Positions 26,213-34,942 of a stretch of 64,000 nucleotides of DNA are shown in pieces. Every line of letters starts with the position of its first letter. Within the stretch, counting starts at the first letter, position 1. The translations under genes were made by a program, and so were the position numbers. The notes under the pieces were generated by a model. That model did no database searches, was not told the DNA's origin, and saw only the letters and a program-made list of their open reading frames with translations. The DNA comes from an uncultured Coriobacteriaceae bacterium (lineage in GTDB: Bacteria > Actinomycetota > Coriobacteriia > Coriobacteriales > Atopobiaceae). The stretch is from assembly GCA_902779675.1 (NCBI GenBank), contig CACZCK010000013.1, positions 1-64,000 on the forward strand, given 5' to 3'.

Positions 26213-28465
26213 CTACTTCATCTTGATGCCTTCGATCTCAGACAGCCACGGATAGAACGTGCTGATGTCGGGCGTGACGGTGTCGATGTCCACGCGCTCG
26301 GTCGAGAAGATGATGGCGTTCTGGCGCTGGTAGGTCGGGATCTCGCAAGCCCAGTCGATGATGATGTCGAGGCAGGCCTTGTACACCTGCTTGCGGTACT
26401 CCTGGTCGGTGGAGGCGCGGGCATCCACGATGAGGGAGTCGAGCTCCTCATCCTCGATCTGATACATGTAGTTGCTGCCGCCGGGCTCCTTGCCGCCGTT
26501 GGCGACGTCGGAGTAGTAGACCTGGGTCATGTCGGGGTCGATGGTGGCACCCCAAGCGGCGCACCAGATCTCGCCCTGCTTGGCCTCGAGCTTGGTCCAC
26601 AGGTCGGAGGAGTTGGAGAGGTCGTTGACGATGAGGTTGAAGCCGATCTTGGCAAAGGCGTCGCTGGCCTCCTTGAGGATCATGAACGCGGGGTGGTCGC
26701 CGGTGCCGTCGGCGGGGATCATGACCTCGTACTCGAGCTTGGCGCCCTCGGGGGCGGCGGTGAGCTTGCCACCCTCGACGGTGTAGCCGGCAGCCTCGAA
26801 GAAGCCGAGTGCGGCCTCGAGAGCGGCGGCGTACTTGTCGTCGGCGCTCATGTCGGAGGTGTAGATCTCGTTGCCCTCGACGTCGACGGAGAAGGCGACC
26901 CTGTAGTCGGGGTCGGTGGCGTGCGGAGCGGCCCAGCTGGTGTTGGAGATGGGATAGTTGATGACCTCTGCAGCCTCGCCGTAGTAGGAGTCGATGGCCA
27001 CGTCGCGGTAGACGGCGAGCACGGTGGCGATGGCCTTGCGCAGGTTCTTGGAGGCGTCGGAGGCGGGCTCGCTGTTGACGCACACGTTGTGGCTGTTCAT
27101 GCCGATGTAGCCGTAGCCCAGGTTGTCCACGGTGGAGGTGGTGATGACGTCGCCGTTGAGCTCTCCGCCGTTGGCGTCGGCGACGGCCTGTGCCTTGTCC
27201 TTGGACCAGCTGGGGTCGGTGATGTCGACGGTGCCGGTCACCAGGCCGTTGAGCTTATCGTCGTCGGACATCTCGCGGAACTGCACGAACTTGGTCGCGG
27301 GAGCGCCCTTGAAGTAGTTCTCGTTAGCCTCGTAGTTGATGACGCCGTTCTCGTACTTGACGAACTTGTAGGGGCCGGCGCCCACGGGCTGGGTGGTCTT
27401 CGCGCGAGCGAGCGAGAGGTCGCCCTTGGGGAAGCCGAACTTGTCGTTGTCATAGTCGAACTGGGCGGAATCGCCATAGTAGTGAAGCGGGGTGATCTGG
27501 GTGCCAAGCTGGTAGATGAGGTTGGCATCGACCTGGGTGGCATGGATGCGGCAGCTGTAGTCGCCGGTCTTCTGGATGCCCTTGATGCTCGTGGCGCTCT
27601 TGCCGGTCTCGACGCCCATCTGGTAGTCGGAGTAGTGCTCCATGACGCCGTCGAGGCTGCCAGCGGTCTCGGTGGCGACCATCTCGGCAACGCTGTCATA
27701 GTTGCCAGCCATCTGGTCGAAGACGTCGGCGTTGGTGGCGTCGGCGGCAACCTCGTAGCCCCAGTTGGCCATCTTGGCGTCGATGCCGTCCTCCTCGGCG
27801 TTGTAGCCGTTCTCGACCACGTAGTTGAGGATGCACTGGACGAAGGCGTCCTTGAACTCGGGCCAGAAGGCCTTCTGAGTCTCCTCGTCCCAGTTGGTGA
27901 AGTCGGTGTTGTCCTCACCAGCGGCGATGAGGAGGTTCATGAGCGTGTCCATGCCGGAGCGGTACTCCTCCATGCCCTCGATCGGCATAGAGAACAGGGT
28001 GGCGGAGCCGTCATAGGTGGGGTCGCAGATGGTGTAGAGGGTGAAGATGTAGTCGTCGATGGTGAGGGGCTCGCCGTCGGAGAACTTGAGGTCGTCGCGC
28101 AGGGTGATGTCGTAGTCGACCGTGCCGTCGGCGTTCTCGGTGACCTCGATGTCGGCGGGGCCGGTGTAGGTGTAGCTGGTGCCGTTGTAGTCGTAGGACT
28201 CACCCTCGATGCCCTTGTAGACGACCTCGCCCAGACGGGTGGTCGGATAGAGCGCGATTTGCGTCAGGTTCTGGGCGTCCTGGTCGTAGGCAGTCTCTGC
28301 AAAGAAGGGCGAGAACTTGCTGTTGAAGTTGGAATAGCCGACGACCATGGGGGTGTCGGAGGCGCCGCCGGCACCGCTGCCGGAGCCGCCGCAGCCAGCC
28401 AGTGCGCCCAGCGCCGCCGTGGCGCCAATGCCCTGCAGGAAGGACCTACGAGTTAGGTTGCTCAT
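26213..28465 (-). CDS. oppA: Oligopeptide-binding lipoprotein OppA, enlarged
   Basis: A 750-residue solute-binding protein, about 150-200 longer than usual. I start at ATG 28465 (MSNLTRRSFLQGIGATAALG), which has AAAGGGAACG upstream. The signal peptide has an RR motif and a lipobox ending ALAGC, so it is lipid-anchored and possibly Tat-exported. The binding-protein family pattern is visible in DLKFSDGEPLTIDDYIFTLY and in YKFVKYENGVINYEANENYF. Extra sequence lies near residues 165-290 and contains many Asp and Glu. It binds peptides for the OppBCDF pump. Confidence 0.92.
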   Translation of the reverse strand: MSNLTRRSFLQGIGATAALGALAGCGGSGSGAGGASDTPMVVGYSNFNSKFSPFFAETAYDQDAQNLTQIALYPTTRLGEVVYKGIEGESYDYNGTSYTYTGPADIEVTENADGTVDYDITLRDDLKFSDGEPLTIDDYIFTLYTICDPTYDGSATLFSMPIEGMEEYRSGMDTLMNLLIAAGEDNTDFTNWDEETQKAFWPEFKDAFVQCILNYVVENGYNAEEDGIDAKMANWGYEVAADATNADVFDQMAGNYDSVAEMVATETAGSLDGVMEHYSDYQMGVETGKSATSIKGIQKTGDYSCRIHATQVDANLIYQLGTQITPLHYYGDSAQFDYDNDKFGFPKGDLSLARAKTTQPVGAGPYKFVKYENGVINYEANENYFKGAPATKFVQFREMSDDDKLNGLVTGTVDITDPSWSKDKAQAVADANGGELNGDVITTSTVDNLGYGYIGMNSHNVCVNSEPASDASKNLRKAIATVLAVYRDVAIDSYYGEAAEVINYPISNTSWAAPHATDPDYRVAFSVDVEGNEIYTSDMSADDKYAAALEAALGFFEAAGYTVEGGKLTAAPEGAKLEYEVMIPADGTGDHPAFMILKEASDAFAKIGFNLIVNDLSNSSDLWTKLEAKQGEIWCAAWGATIDPDMTQVYYSDVANGGKEPGGSNYMYQIEDEELDSLIVDARASTDQEYRKQVYKACLDIIIDWACEIPTYQRQNAIIFSTERVDIDTVTPDISTFYPWLSEIEGIKMK

Positions 28466-28824
28466 CGTTACGTTCCCTTTCTCTCCAACGTATACGTGTG
28501 TCGACGAGGGGCTAGAAGCCCCCACAATCAGATTTTTTAATTGTAGATACATTTGCCGTTCGTTTGCACCAAAGCGGCAAATTGAGGGTCAAATATTAGT
28601 TGCCAATGGCATGGATGGCGCGCGCGGTGGGACGATGCCGCGGCAAAAGCGGGCTGTCGCCGCGGCATCGGCCGAAGGGCAACCTCATTTTTTCCGTCTG
28701 GCCACACTTCGGCAGGACGCGAGGGCCCGCTCTGCGCCTACTCTCCGCTCGGACGCGCCGGCCGGGCAATCGCGCTACACTACTGCCGTTACAACGACCG
28801 TGACTACATCAATAGGAGAAGCAG
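28466..28824. promoter_or_regulatory. Divergent oppA-pepF regulatory region
   Basis: It must hold the promoters of both genes. On the oppA side GGGGCT-AGA-AGCCCC (28508-28522) forms a hairpin in the leader. TTTGCCG (28552-28558) faces CGGCAAA (28575-28581), a possible operator. CGATGCCGCGGC (28633-28644) pairs perfectly with GCCGCGGCATCG (28659-28670), about 155 bases before pepF. No clear -35/-10 pair is seen. Confidence 0.5.
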
Positions 28825-30540
28825 ATGGCAGAGAAGCTCAAGTTCAAGGACATGCCCTACGAGCGCCCCGACGCCGACCAGGTCAAGGCCCAGCTGGCCG
28901 AGCTCACCGCGCGCCTTGCCGCGGCAGCCTCGTATGACGAGGCCAAGGCCGTCTTCCTCGAGAAGGAGACGCTGGAGAAGCATATCGACACGCTCGCCAA
29001 CCTGGCCTACATCCGTCACTCCATCGACACGCGCGACACCTTCTACGACGCCGAGCAGGAGTATTGGGACAACGCGCTTCCCGAGCTGCAAGAGTCGCTG
29101 CAGGCCTGGACGCTGGCCATGCTGCAGAGCCCCTACCGTCCCGACTTCGAGGCCGAGTACGGCGACCTCATGTTCGTGAACGCCGAGATCGAGGCGCGTA
29201 GCTTCTCGCCGCAGATCGTGGCCGAGCTGCAGCAGGAGGGCAAGCTCAAGACCGAGTATGGCAAGCTCATCGCCAGCGCGCAGATTCCGTTCCGTGGCGG
29301 CACCTACACGCTGAGCCAGCTGACCCCCTTCAAGACCGACGCCGACGACGAGGTGCGCCTCGAGGCGTGGAAGGCCGAGGGCGCCTGGTACAAGGAGCAC
29401 CAGGCCGACCTCGACCGCATCTACGACGAGCTGGTGCACCTGCGCGACACCATGGGCAAGAAGCTGGGGCATCCCAACTACATCGGCCTGGGCTACGACC
29501 GCATGACCCGCAACTGCTACGACCAGCACGACATCGAGAAGTTCCGCGAGGCCGTGGTCAAGTACCTGGTGCCGCTCTGCGATCAGATCTACCGTGTGCA
29601 GGCCGAGCGCCTGGGCGTGGCCTACCCGCTGTCGTTTGCCGACGCCGCGCTCATGTTCCGCTCGGGCAACCCGCGCCCGCAAGGCAACGCCGACGACATC
29701 CTTGCCCAGGGCAAGCGCTTCTACGACGAGCTGAGCCCCGAGACCAGCGAGTACTTTAACGCCATGCTCGACCAGCAGATGATGGACGTGCTCTCCACCG
29801 AGGGCAAGGAGGGCGGTGGCTACTGCGAGTCGCTCATGGAGTACGAGATGCCCTTCATCTTTGCCAACTTCAATGGCACGCAGGGCGACGTGGAGGTCAT
29901 CACGCACGAGGCCGGCCACGGCTTTGCCGCCTGGCTCAACCGCAAGCGCGTGCCCATGAGCTATGTGTGGCCCGGCATGGAGGCCTGCGAGGTGCACTCC
30001 ATGAGCATGGAGTTCTTTGCCTGGCCGTGGTGCGAGGGCTTCTTTGGTCCCGACACCCGCAAGTACCTGTACAGTCACCTGGCTGGCGGTGTCACGTTCA
30101 TTCCGTACGGCACCATGGTCGACCACTTCCAGCACCTGGTCTACGAGCAGCCCGAGATGACGCCGGCCGAGCGTCACGCCACTTGGAAGCGCCTGCTGGG
30201 CACCTACATGCCCTGGATGCGCCTGGACGGCGAGATCCCCTTCTACAGCGAGGGCGAGGGCTGGCAGCGCCAGATGCACATCTACGAGGTGCCGTTCTAC
30301 TACATCGACTACTGCCTGGCGCAGACCGTGGCGCTCGAGTTCTGGGAGATGATCCAGGAGGACCAGGCAAACGCCTGGAAGCACTACATGGCCTACACCG
30401 AGCAGGGTGGCAGCCACGTCTTTACCGACCTTCTGGCCAACGCTGGCATGGTGAGCCCCTTTGACGAGGCCTGCCTGCGCGGCATCTGCGAGAAGGCCAG
30501 CGCCTGGCTCGCCGACTACGACCTCACGGGTATCGCGTGA
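28825..30540 (+). CDS. M3-family oligoendopeptidase
   Basis: A 571-residue cytosolic zinc peptidase of the M3 (PepF-like) family, which cuts short peptides. The zinc site is H361EAGH365 in VITHEAGHGFAAW, with the third-ligand region EVHSMSMEFFAWPW downstream. ATG 28825 follows AGGAGAAGCAG. It is divergent from the opp operon, which brings in its likely substrates; peptide import and digestion are probably regulated together. It overlaps the next gene by one base. Confidence 0.92.
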   Translation: MAEKLKFKDMPYERPDADQVKAQLAELTARLAAAASYDEAKAVFLEKETLEKHIDTLANLAYIRHSIDTRDTFYDAEQEYWDNALPELQESLQAWTLAMLQSPYRPDFEAEYGDLMFVNAEIEARSFSPQIVAELQQEGKLKTEYGKLIASAQIPFRGGTYTLSQLTPFKTDADDEVRLEAWKAEGAWYKEHQADLDRIYDELVHLRDTMGKKLGHPNYIGLGYDRMTRNCYDQHDIEKFREAVVKYLVPLCDQIYRVQAERLGVAYPLSFADAALMFRSGNPRPQGNADDILAQGKRFYDELSPETSEYFNAMLDQQMMDVLSTEGKEGGGYCESLMEYEMPFIFANFNGTQGDVEVITHEAGHGFAAWLNRKRVPMSYVWPGMEACEVHSMSMEFFAWPWCEGFFGPDTRKYLYSHLAGGVTFIPYGTMVDHFQHLVYEQPEMTPAERHATWKRLLGTYMPWMRLDGEIPFYSEGEGWQRQMHIYEVPFYYIDYCLAQTVALEFWEMIQEDQANAWKHYMAYTEQGGSHVFTDLLANAGMVSPFDEACLRGICEKASAWLADYDLTGIA

Positions 30541-31055
30541 TGGACAAGCGGTCTCGCGAGCACCTGAGCGACTACCAGCTGGGTGACGACGGCTCCTACG
30601 AGTACCGCGGCGCCTACTGGCGATGGGAGCGTCCGAAGGGGCGTCCGGCGTTGCTGCGGTCGTGCTGGGCCCTGATGGCGGGTACGGGTGCCTGTCTGCT
30701 GGCTGCGGGCTTCGTGCCCGTGAACGGCTTGGGCTCGGCGGCGCTCGTGCTGTTGCCCTATGCGGTGGCGGCGGTGGCCGTGGTTCTGGTTGTGTTTGCC
30801 CTGCTGCGCCTGACGCGCGAGGGAGAGCGCCTGCGTGACCTGACCTACCAGCGCAGTGTGCCCACGCTCGCCGCCAAGGTGGGCCTCGGCATGGTGAGTG
30901 CCATGGCCAGTGGCATTGGCGGTGTCATCAACTTGGTGACGGGCTGGGGTGTCGTGGGGGCGTGTGTACCCTTTGCCGCGCTCATGGTGGTGGCGGGCAT
31001 CCTTCTTGCGCAGCTGCTGCGCAAGGTTCGAACGATCTCGTTCGTGCAAGAGTAG
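30540..31055 (+). CDS. Hypothetical membrane protein
   Basis: A 171-residue protein with the stop-start overlap TGATG with the peptidase gene, so it is translationally coupled. The N-terminal 40 residues are polar (EYRGAYWRWERPKGR), followed by two adjacent membrane helices (WALMAGTGACLLAAGFVPV and ALVLLPYAVAAVAVVLVVFA), a basic loop, and one or two more. No known motif. Coupling suggests a link with peptide use, but that is inference. Confidence 0.65.
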   Translation: MDKRSREHLSDYQLGDDGSYEYRGAYWRWERPKGRPALLRSCWALMAGTGACLLAAGFVPVNGLGSAALVLLPYAVAAVAVVLVVFALLRLTREGERLRDLTYQRSVPTLAAKVGLGMVSAMASGIGGVINLVTGWGVVGACVPFAALMVVAGILLAQLLRKVRTISFVQE

Positions 31056-31059
31056 GAGA

Positions 31060-31092
31060 GAGAGGGTCTGCTGCGGCAGGCCCTCTCTTTTT
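31060..31092 (+). terminator. Rho-independent terminator after the peptidase operon
   Basis: GAGAGGGTCTGC (31060-31071) pairs with GCAGGCCCTCTC (31076-31087), with one G-T wobble, followed by TTTTT. Confidence 0.88.
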
Positions 31093-31104
31093 GCGCACAG
31101 GGGG

Positions 31105-31135
31105 TCGCGCACAGGGGATACTCCCTTTTGCGCGA
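31105..31135. repeat. Intergenic palindrome, dispersed family member 3
   Basis: TCGCGCACAGGGG faces CCCTTTTGCGCGA around ATACT, with two to three mismatches. The half-unit GCGCACAGGGG is also present directly before it at 31093-31103. Confidence 0.55.
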
Positions 31136-31150
31136 GTGTGAGTACGGAGG

Positions 31151-31876
31151 CTAGAGAACGAACAGGGCGCGGGCGCCGACCACGTAGCGAGTGCTCGCGC
31201 AGAGCGGTGCGCCTGTCTGGTCGAGGTAGTGGATGTGCTCGAGCATCAGCGGGTCTCCGGCGCTCACCTCGAGCTCGCTCGCCATGGCCACGCTGGCGGC
31301 GCCGGTCTCGATGGTGCGCCTGGGGTGGTCTGCCGGGGTCTTGCCGGTGTTGCGCTCGATCAGCTCAAAGAACGAGGCGCCCGACAGGTCGTCTTCTAGC
31401 AGGAAGGCGCATGCGTTGTAGTCAAAGAGGCTGTGCTCCTCCATGATGGGCACGCCATCGGCGGTGTAGAGCAGCGCGAGGTACACCAGCTTGTCGTAGT
31501 CGGGGCCAAAGAAGCTGCGCTCGTCGCCGTGGGCCTGGGTCATGCGACGCTCGAGCACGACGATCGCCGGGGCCATGCCCATGTCGGCACAGGAGCTCTC
31601 GAAGCTCTGGGCGTTGCCGCTGCGGCAGATCTTGTGCGCGAGCTTGCGCTGGTTGACGTAGGTGCCCTTGCCCTGGCGCTTGGTGAGATAGCCCTCGCTC
31701 ACCAGCTCCTCGATGGCACGCCGCACGGTGACGCGACTGACGTCGTAGAGCTCCGACAGCTCCGCTTCGGAGGGAATGCGGTTGCCTGGCGCGTACTGGC
31801 CAGAGGAAATGCTTCCCTTGATGTCCTCGAGTACCTGGCGATACAGCGGGGTGAGCGAGTTGTCCCTGAGCTTCAT
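31151..31876 (-). CDS. GntR-family regulator, HutC subfamily
   Basis: A 241-residue repressor. Residues 1-75 form a winged helix of the GntR type: PLYRQVLEDIKGSISSGQY, IPSEAELSELYDVSRVTVRR, EELVSEGYLTKRQGKGTYV. The rest is a UTRA ligand domain that ends in YVVGARALFVL. Such proteins usually sense sugars or amino-acid derivatives. The gene stands alone, so its target is unknown. A TATAAT box sits 42 bases upstream of the ATG. Confidence 0.9.
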   Translation of the reverse strand: MKLRDNSLTPLYRQVLEDIKGSISSGQYAPGNRIPSEAELSELYDVSRVTVRRAIEELVSEGYLTKRQGKGTYVNQRKLAHKICRSGNAQSFESSCADMGMAPAIVVLERRMTQAHGDERSFFGPDYDKLVYLALLYTADGVPIMEEHSLFDYNACAFLLEDDLSGASFFELIERNTGKTPADHPRRTIETGAASVAMASELEVSAGDPLMLEHIHYLDQTGAPLCASTRYVVGARALFVL

Positions 31877-31917
31877 GATGTTCCTCTATAGGTGTCGCGA
31901 CATGCCATAGCAGTCTC

Positions 31918-31923
31918 ATTATA
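31918..31923 (-). promoter_or_regulatory. -10 box upstream of the GntR gene
   Basis: TATAAT on the minus strand, in TTTATATAATGAGACT. No well-spaced -35 box is seen. Confidence 0.5.
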
Positions 31924-32271
31924 TAAAGAGAGGAACAACAGAGCGCAGTTCTTGCAATCATTTCGGCAGGCGCAACTCTTCATAACTGAACAAAATGCAA
32001 GTCAAAAGCATATAACGTGCTAAATATTGATGTCTCGCTGTGCGGGTAGGCTCACGGGCAAATAGCTGCGTACGGTGGCTGAAGGTCGAGGTATCCATCT
32101 CGTGTTCTTTAGACCTTGTTTGTGCAACATGCACTATGATGCACAAGTAGACCGAGTTTTACGTATAGCCATGCTGCGATTTGGCGAGTTTGGTCATATA
32201 CAACCGCAAATCTGGACCAGGGATTGCATGGGGCACGTGCGCCTTGCGGTCCGTGCCAAGGGAGGCCCCAG
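31924..32271. other. AT-richer intergenic region, no gene seen
   Basis: About 350 bases upstream of the GntR gene and of the next lipoprotein gene. It is visibly richer in A and T. Short frames on both strands lack ribosome binding sites. I see no RNA gene. Confidence 0.5.
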
Positions 32272-32757
32272 ATGACGAAGGCCAGAAAGATCGCGCTGTT
32301 TGCCGTCTGCATGACACTCGCGTGCATAGTGGTGATGGGGCAGGGCTGCAGGCACGAACGTCAGAGGACGGCCAATGTCCTCATGGGCACTTGGGAGCTG
32401 TACCAGCGGATTGGCGGCGAGGCTCCGGCGAGCCCCGAGGACGTGGCCAAGGCCAAGGATGAGGGCCTAGTCGTGTACCTGCAGCTCGACGAGGACGGGT
32501 CGGGCACGCTTGACCTGTTTGGCCGCGACATCGACGTCTCGTGGGCGTCGAGGCGGCACAATGCTGGCACGCTCACCATCAGGGACGACTCTGCGATCAT
32601 GAGGGTCGACAGCACCGGCATGCTCTCTGTCGACTTTGGTGACGAGGGAGGCTTGGTGTTTAGGAAGATCGATCCGGCCGATCGTATCGAGAGCACGGGC
32701 GACACCGACGAGCAGGCTGTCAGCGCGGTCGTCGGCGAGCTTGTGGTGGACGACTAG
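32272..32757 (+). CDS. Putative lipoprotein
   Basis: A 161-residue protein from ATG 32272 (GGGAGGCCCCAG upstream). The basic N-terminus and hydrophobic stretch (IALFAVCMTLACIVVMGQGC) form a signal peptide with a weak lipobox ending GQGC. The exported part starts LMGTWELYQRIGG and alternates short strands (GTLTIRDDSAIMRV), like the small lipocalin-type domains seen in other gut bacteria. It is followed two bases later by a second unknown gene. Confidence 0.65.
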   Translation: MTKARKIALFAVCMTLACIVVMGQGCRHERQRTANVLMGTWELYQRIGGEAPASPEDVAKAKDEGLVVYLQLDEDGSGTLDLFGRDIDVSWASRRHNAGTLTIRDDSAIMRVDSTGMLSVDFGDEGGLVFRKIDPADRIESTGDTDEQAVSAVVGELVVDD

Positions 32758-32759
32758 AC

Positions 32760-33323
32760 ATGGACGACGAGCGGGACAGGCGTGACGAGCCGCGAGTCGT
32801 GCCGCTGCTGACGCTGCTCGACCAAGAGCCCGAGCCCGACCTGTCACCACGGCTGCCCTCTCCGCAGCAGGTGGCGAGCATGCTGGCCGTGCTGGCGCTG
32901 GTGGGGCCGGGCATGCTTGGTGGCATGCCGGTGCTGCCCGTCACCCTTGACGACGAGCGCCGTCGCCAGCAGGAGCAGATCCAGCAGCAGAGCGAGTCAA
33001 ACGTGGGCGTCTATCAGGACGCGCAGGAGGCGGCCACCGCTCTTGCGCTCTCGCAGCGGCGCCTGGCGCAGGTTACGCGCGAGGTCACGCGCGACCCGTC
33101 GCGTGTGGTCGACGAGGCCGATGTGGTGCGCGCGGCGCACAGCGTGCTGGCGGGGGAGGTCGGCCCACGCCAGAGCCAGCGCTTCCGCTCCGCCTTGGGC
33201 CGCGTGGCCAACGACTCGGTGGACCTCTTTATCCTGGATGCCGACGAGCGCGCCCGCGCGCGCCGCGATGCCGCCAGCGAGCCCGAGCAGGACCTCGAGG
33301 ACTGGTTGGCTGAGTTCGAGTGA
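32760..33323 (+). CDS. Hypothetical protein with coiled coil
   Basis: A 187-residue protein, two bases after the previous gene. The N-terminus is charged (MDDERDRRDEPRVVPLLTLL). A stretch of about 30 residues rich in Gly, Leu and Val is followed by a Gln/Glu/Arg coiled coil (DDERRRQQEQIQQQSESNV) and a helical C-terminus rich in Arg and Asp. No signal peptide. The hydrophobic part may touch the membrane. Family not recognised. Confidence 0.55.
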   Translation: MDDERDRRDEPRVVPLLTLLDQEPEPDLSPRLPSPQQVASMLAVLALVGPGMLGGMPVLPVTLDDERRRQQEQIQQQSESNVGVYQDAQEAATALALSQRRLAQVTREVTRDPSRVVDEADVVRAAHSVLAGEVGPRQSQRFRSALGRVANDSVDLFILDADERARARRDAASEPEQDLEDWLAEFE

Positions 33324-33329
33324 GACGGA

Positions 33330-33369
33330 CGCCCCGCCACCTGGTGCCGTGCACCTGGCTGGCGGGGCG
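33330..33369. terminator. Bidirectional terminator
   Basis: CGCCCCGCCA (33330-33339) pairs with TGGCGGGGCG (33360-33369); inside, GGTGC pairs with GCACC. It lies between convergent genes. Confidence 0.8.
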
Positions 33370-33391
33370 CCTTGCTTGCTGTGCGTTATGG

Positions 33392-33991
33392 CTAGAGCGC
33401 GGCCTTAAAGGCGGCCAGCAGGTCGTCGAACTCCTCGTAGGCGGGCAGGTCGGGGTTGTCGGCCATGATCTTGTCGGTGGAGCGGAACAGGAATCCTGCC
33501 TTGCTCGCGCGAATCATGGCAAGGTCGTTGAACGAGTCGCCCGTGGCGATGGTGTCGAAGCCAATGGACTGCAGCCCGCGTACCGTGGTGAGCTTGGACT
33601 CGGGGCAGCGCATGGTGAAGTCCTCCACCATGCCGTCGCCGCCGATCACCAGCGTGTTGCAGAAGATGGTGGGCCAGCCAAGCTTGGCCATGAGCGGCTT
33701 GGCAAACTGCTCGAAGGTGTCCGACAGGATGATGACCTGCGAGATGCTGCGCAGCTCGTCGAGGAACTCCTTGGCGCCGGGCAGCGGATCGATGGTGGCG
33801 ATGACGTCCTGAATCTCCTTGAGCCCCAGACCGTGCTCGCGCAGGATGCCCAGGCGCCACTTCATGAGCTTGTCGTAGTCGGGCTCGTCGCGGGTCGTGC
33901 GACGCAGCTCGGGGATACCGCTCGCCTCCGAGAACGCGATCCAGATCTCGGGAACGAGGACGCCTTCCATGTCAAGGCAGCAGACGTTCAT
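33392..33991 (-). CDS. thrH: ThrH-type phosphoserine phosphatase / homoserine phosphotransferase
   Basis: A 199-residue HAD-superfamily enzyme. The nucleophile is in CLDMEGVLVPE, motif II in IILSDT, and motif IV in GDSFNDLAM. The atypical DMEG start and LVPEIW mark the ThrH subfamily. ThrH dephosphorylates phosphoserine and can move the phosphate to homoserine. Here it follows thrB in the thrC-thrB-thrH cluster, so it could add homoserine phosphate or simply make serine. Confidence 0.85.
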   Translation of the reverse strand: MNVCCLDMEGVLVPEIWIAFSEASGIPELRRTTRDEPDYDKLMKWRLGILREHGLGLKEIQDVIATIDPLPGAKEFLDELRSISQVIILSDTFEQFAKPLMAKLGWPTIFCNTLVIGGDGMVEDFTMRCPESKLTTVRGLQSIGFDTIATGDSFNDLAMIRASKAGFLFRSTDKIMADNPDLPAYEEFDDLLAAFKAAL

Positions 33992-34036
33992 GGGACTTCC
34001 TTTCGTTTGGCGGGGCGGTCGGTGCGCCCGTTGCGG

Positions 34037-34942
34037 TCAGTTGTCGAAGGTGACGGAGACGCCGTGCTCGCTCGAGCGCATGGTGCGAACCCACAGCTCG
34101 GGCATCAGGGCGCTCACGGTCTCGCGCACCTGGCGCGCGCTCTGGTCGTTGTCGCAGATGGCGAGCATGGTGGCACCGGATCCCGAGATGAGGAAGGTGC
34201 TGGCGCCCGCCTCGAGCGTGCAGGCGCGCAGGCGCTCGAAGTCGGGGATGAGCGGGGCGCGGTAGGGCTCGTGGATGCGGTCGTGGCAGCAAGCGGCGAT
34301 CTCGGTGCCTACGCCGGAGGCCATGGCGCTGACCATGGCCAGGCAGCGGCCCACCTGCCACGAGACGGAGCTCATGGGAACCATGGCCGGCAGCGCCTTG
34401 CGCGCGTCGACGGTGAGCACCTGATAGGGCGGCGCCATGCACACAAAGCGCAGATTGGGGGCCACGACCCAGCGCGTGGTGACGGTATGGCCGTCTTCCA
34501 CGTAGCTGCTCACCAGGCCTCCCATCACGGCGGGCGCCACGTTGTCGGGGTGTCCCTCGATGCGCGTGGCCAGATCGAGCGTGAGCTGGCGGTTGACCTT
34601 GAGGCCGTGCAGCGCCTGGGCGGCGGCGATGCCGGCCACCACGCAGGTGGAGCTGGAGCCCAAGCCGCCCGAGCTGGGGATGGTGTTGTCCTCGTGGATG
34701 TGCAGTGGCCAGGGCTGGAGGCCCAACTCGTCGCAGGCGGCGAGGTAGGCGGCCCAGACCATGTTATTGGCGCCTTGGTAGCGCTCGTCGCAGCCGGTGA
34801 TGGTCAGCCTTTCGGCACGCTCGAAGGTGTAGGCGGCCTGCAGCTGCAGCGCGAGGCCCAGCACGTCGAAGCCTACGCCCAGGTTGGCCGAGGTGGCAGG
34901 CACGCGCACGGTCAGGCGCGCCGGTGTCGCTTGCACGCTCAT
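34037..34942 (-). CDS. thrB: Homoserine kinase
   Basis: A 301-residue GHMP kinase that phosphorylates homoserine in threonine synthesis. The ATP loop is PSSGGLGSSST; the N-terminal RVPATSANLGVGFD and the late ISGSGATMLA are both typical. ATG 34942 overlaps the stop of thrC by four bases, so longer frames upstream are not used. It lies between thrC and thrH. Confidence 0.93.
   Translation of the reverse strand: MSVQATPARLTVRVPATSANLGVGFDVLGLALQLQAAYTFERAERLTITGCDERYQGANNMVWAAYLAACDELGLQPWPLHIHEDNTIPSSGGLGSSSTCVVAGIAAAQALHGLKVNRQLTLDLATRIEGHPDNVAPAVMGGLVSSYVEDGHTVTTRWVVAPNLRFVCMAPPYQVLTVDARKALPAMVPMSSVSWQVGRCLAMVSAMASGVGTEIAACCHDRIHEPYRAPLIPDFERLRACTLEAGASTFLISGSGATMLAICDNDQSARQVRETVSALMPELWVRTMRSSEHGVSVTFDN

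Noticed and set aside
26693-28456. A long plus-strand frame (about 590 codons) opposite oppA
   Set aside because: It is very rich in Val, Gly, Leu and Ala and mirrors the third-position GC of oppA. Similar frames occur opposite oppF, oppD, pepF, thrB and thrC. No ribosome binding site or recognisable domain.
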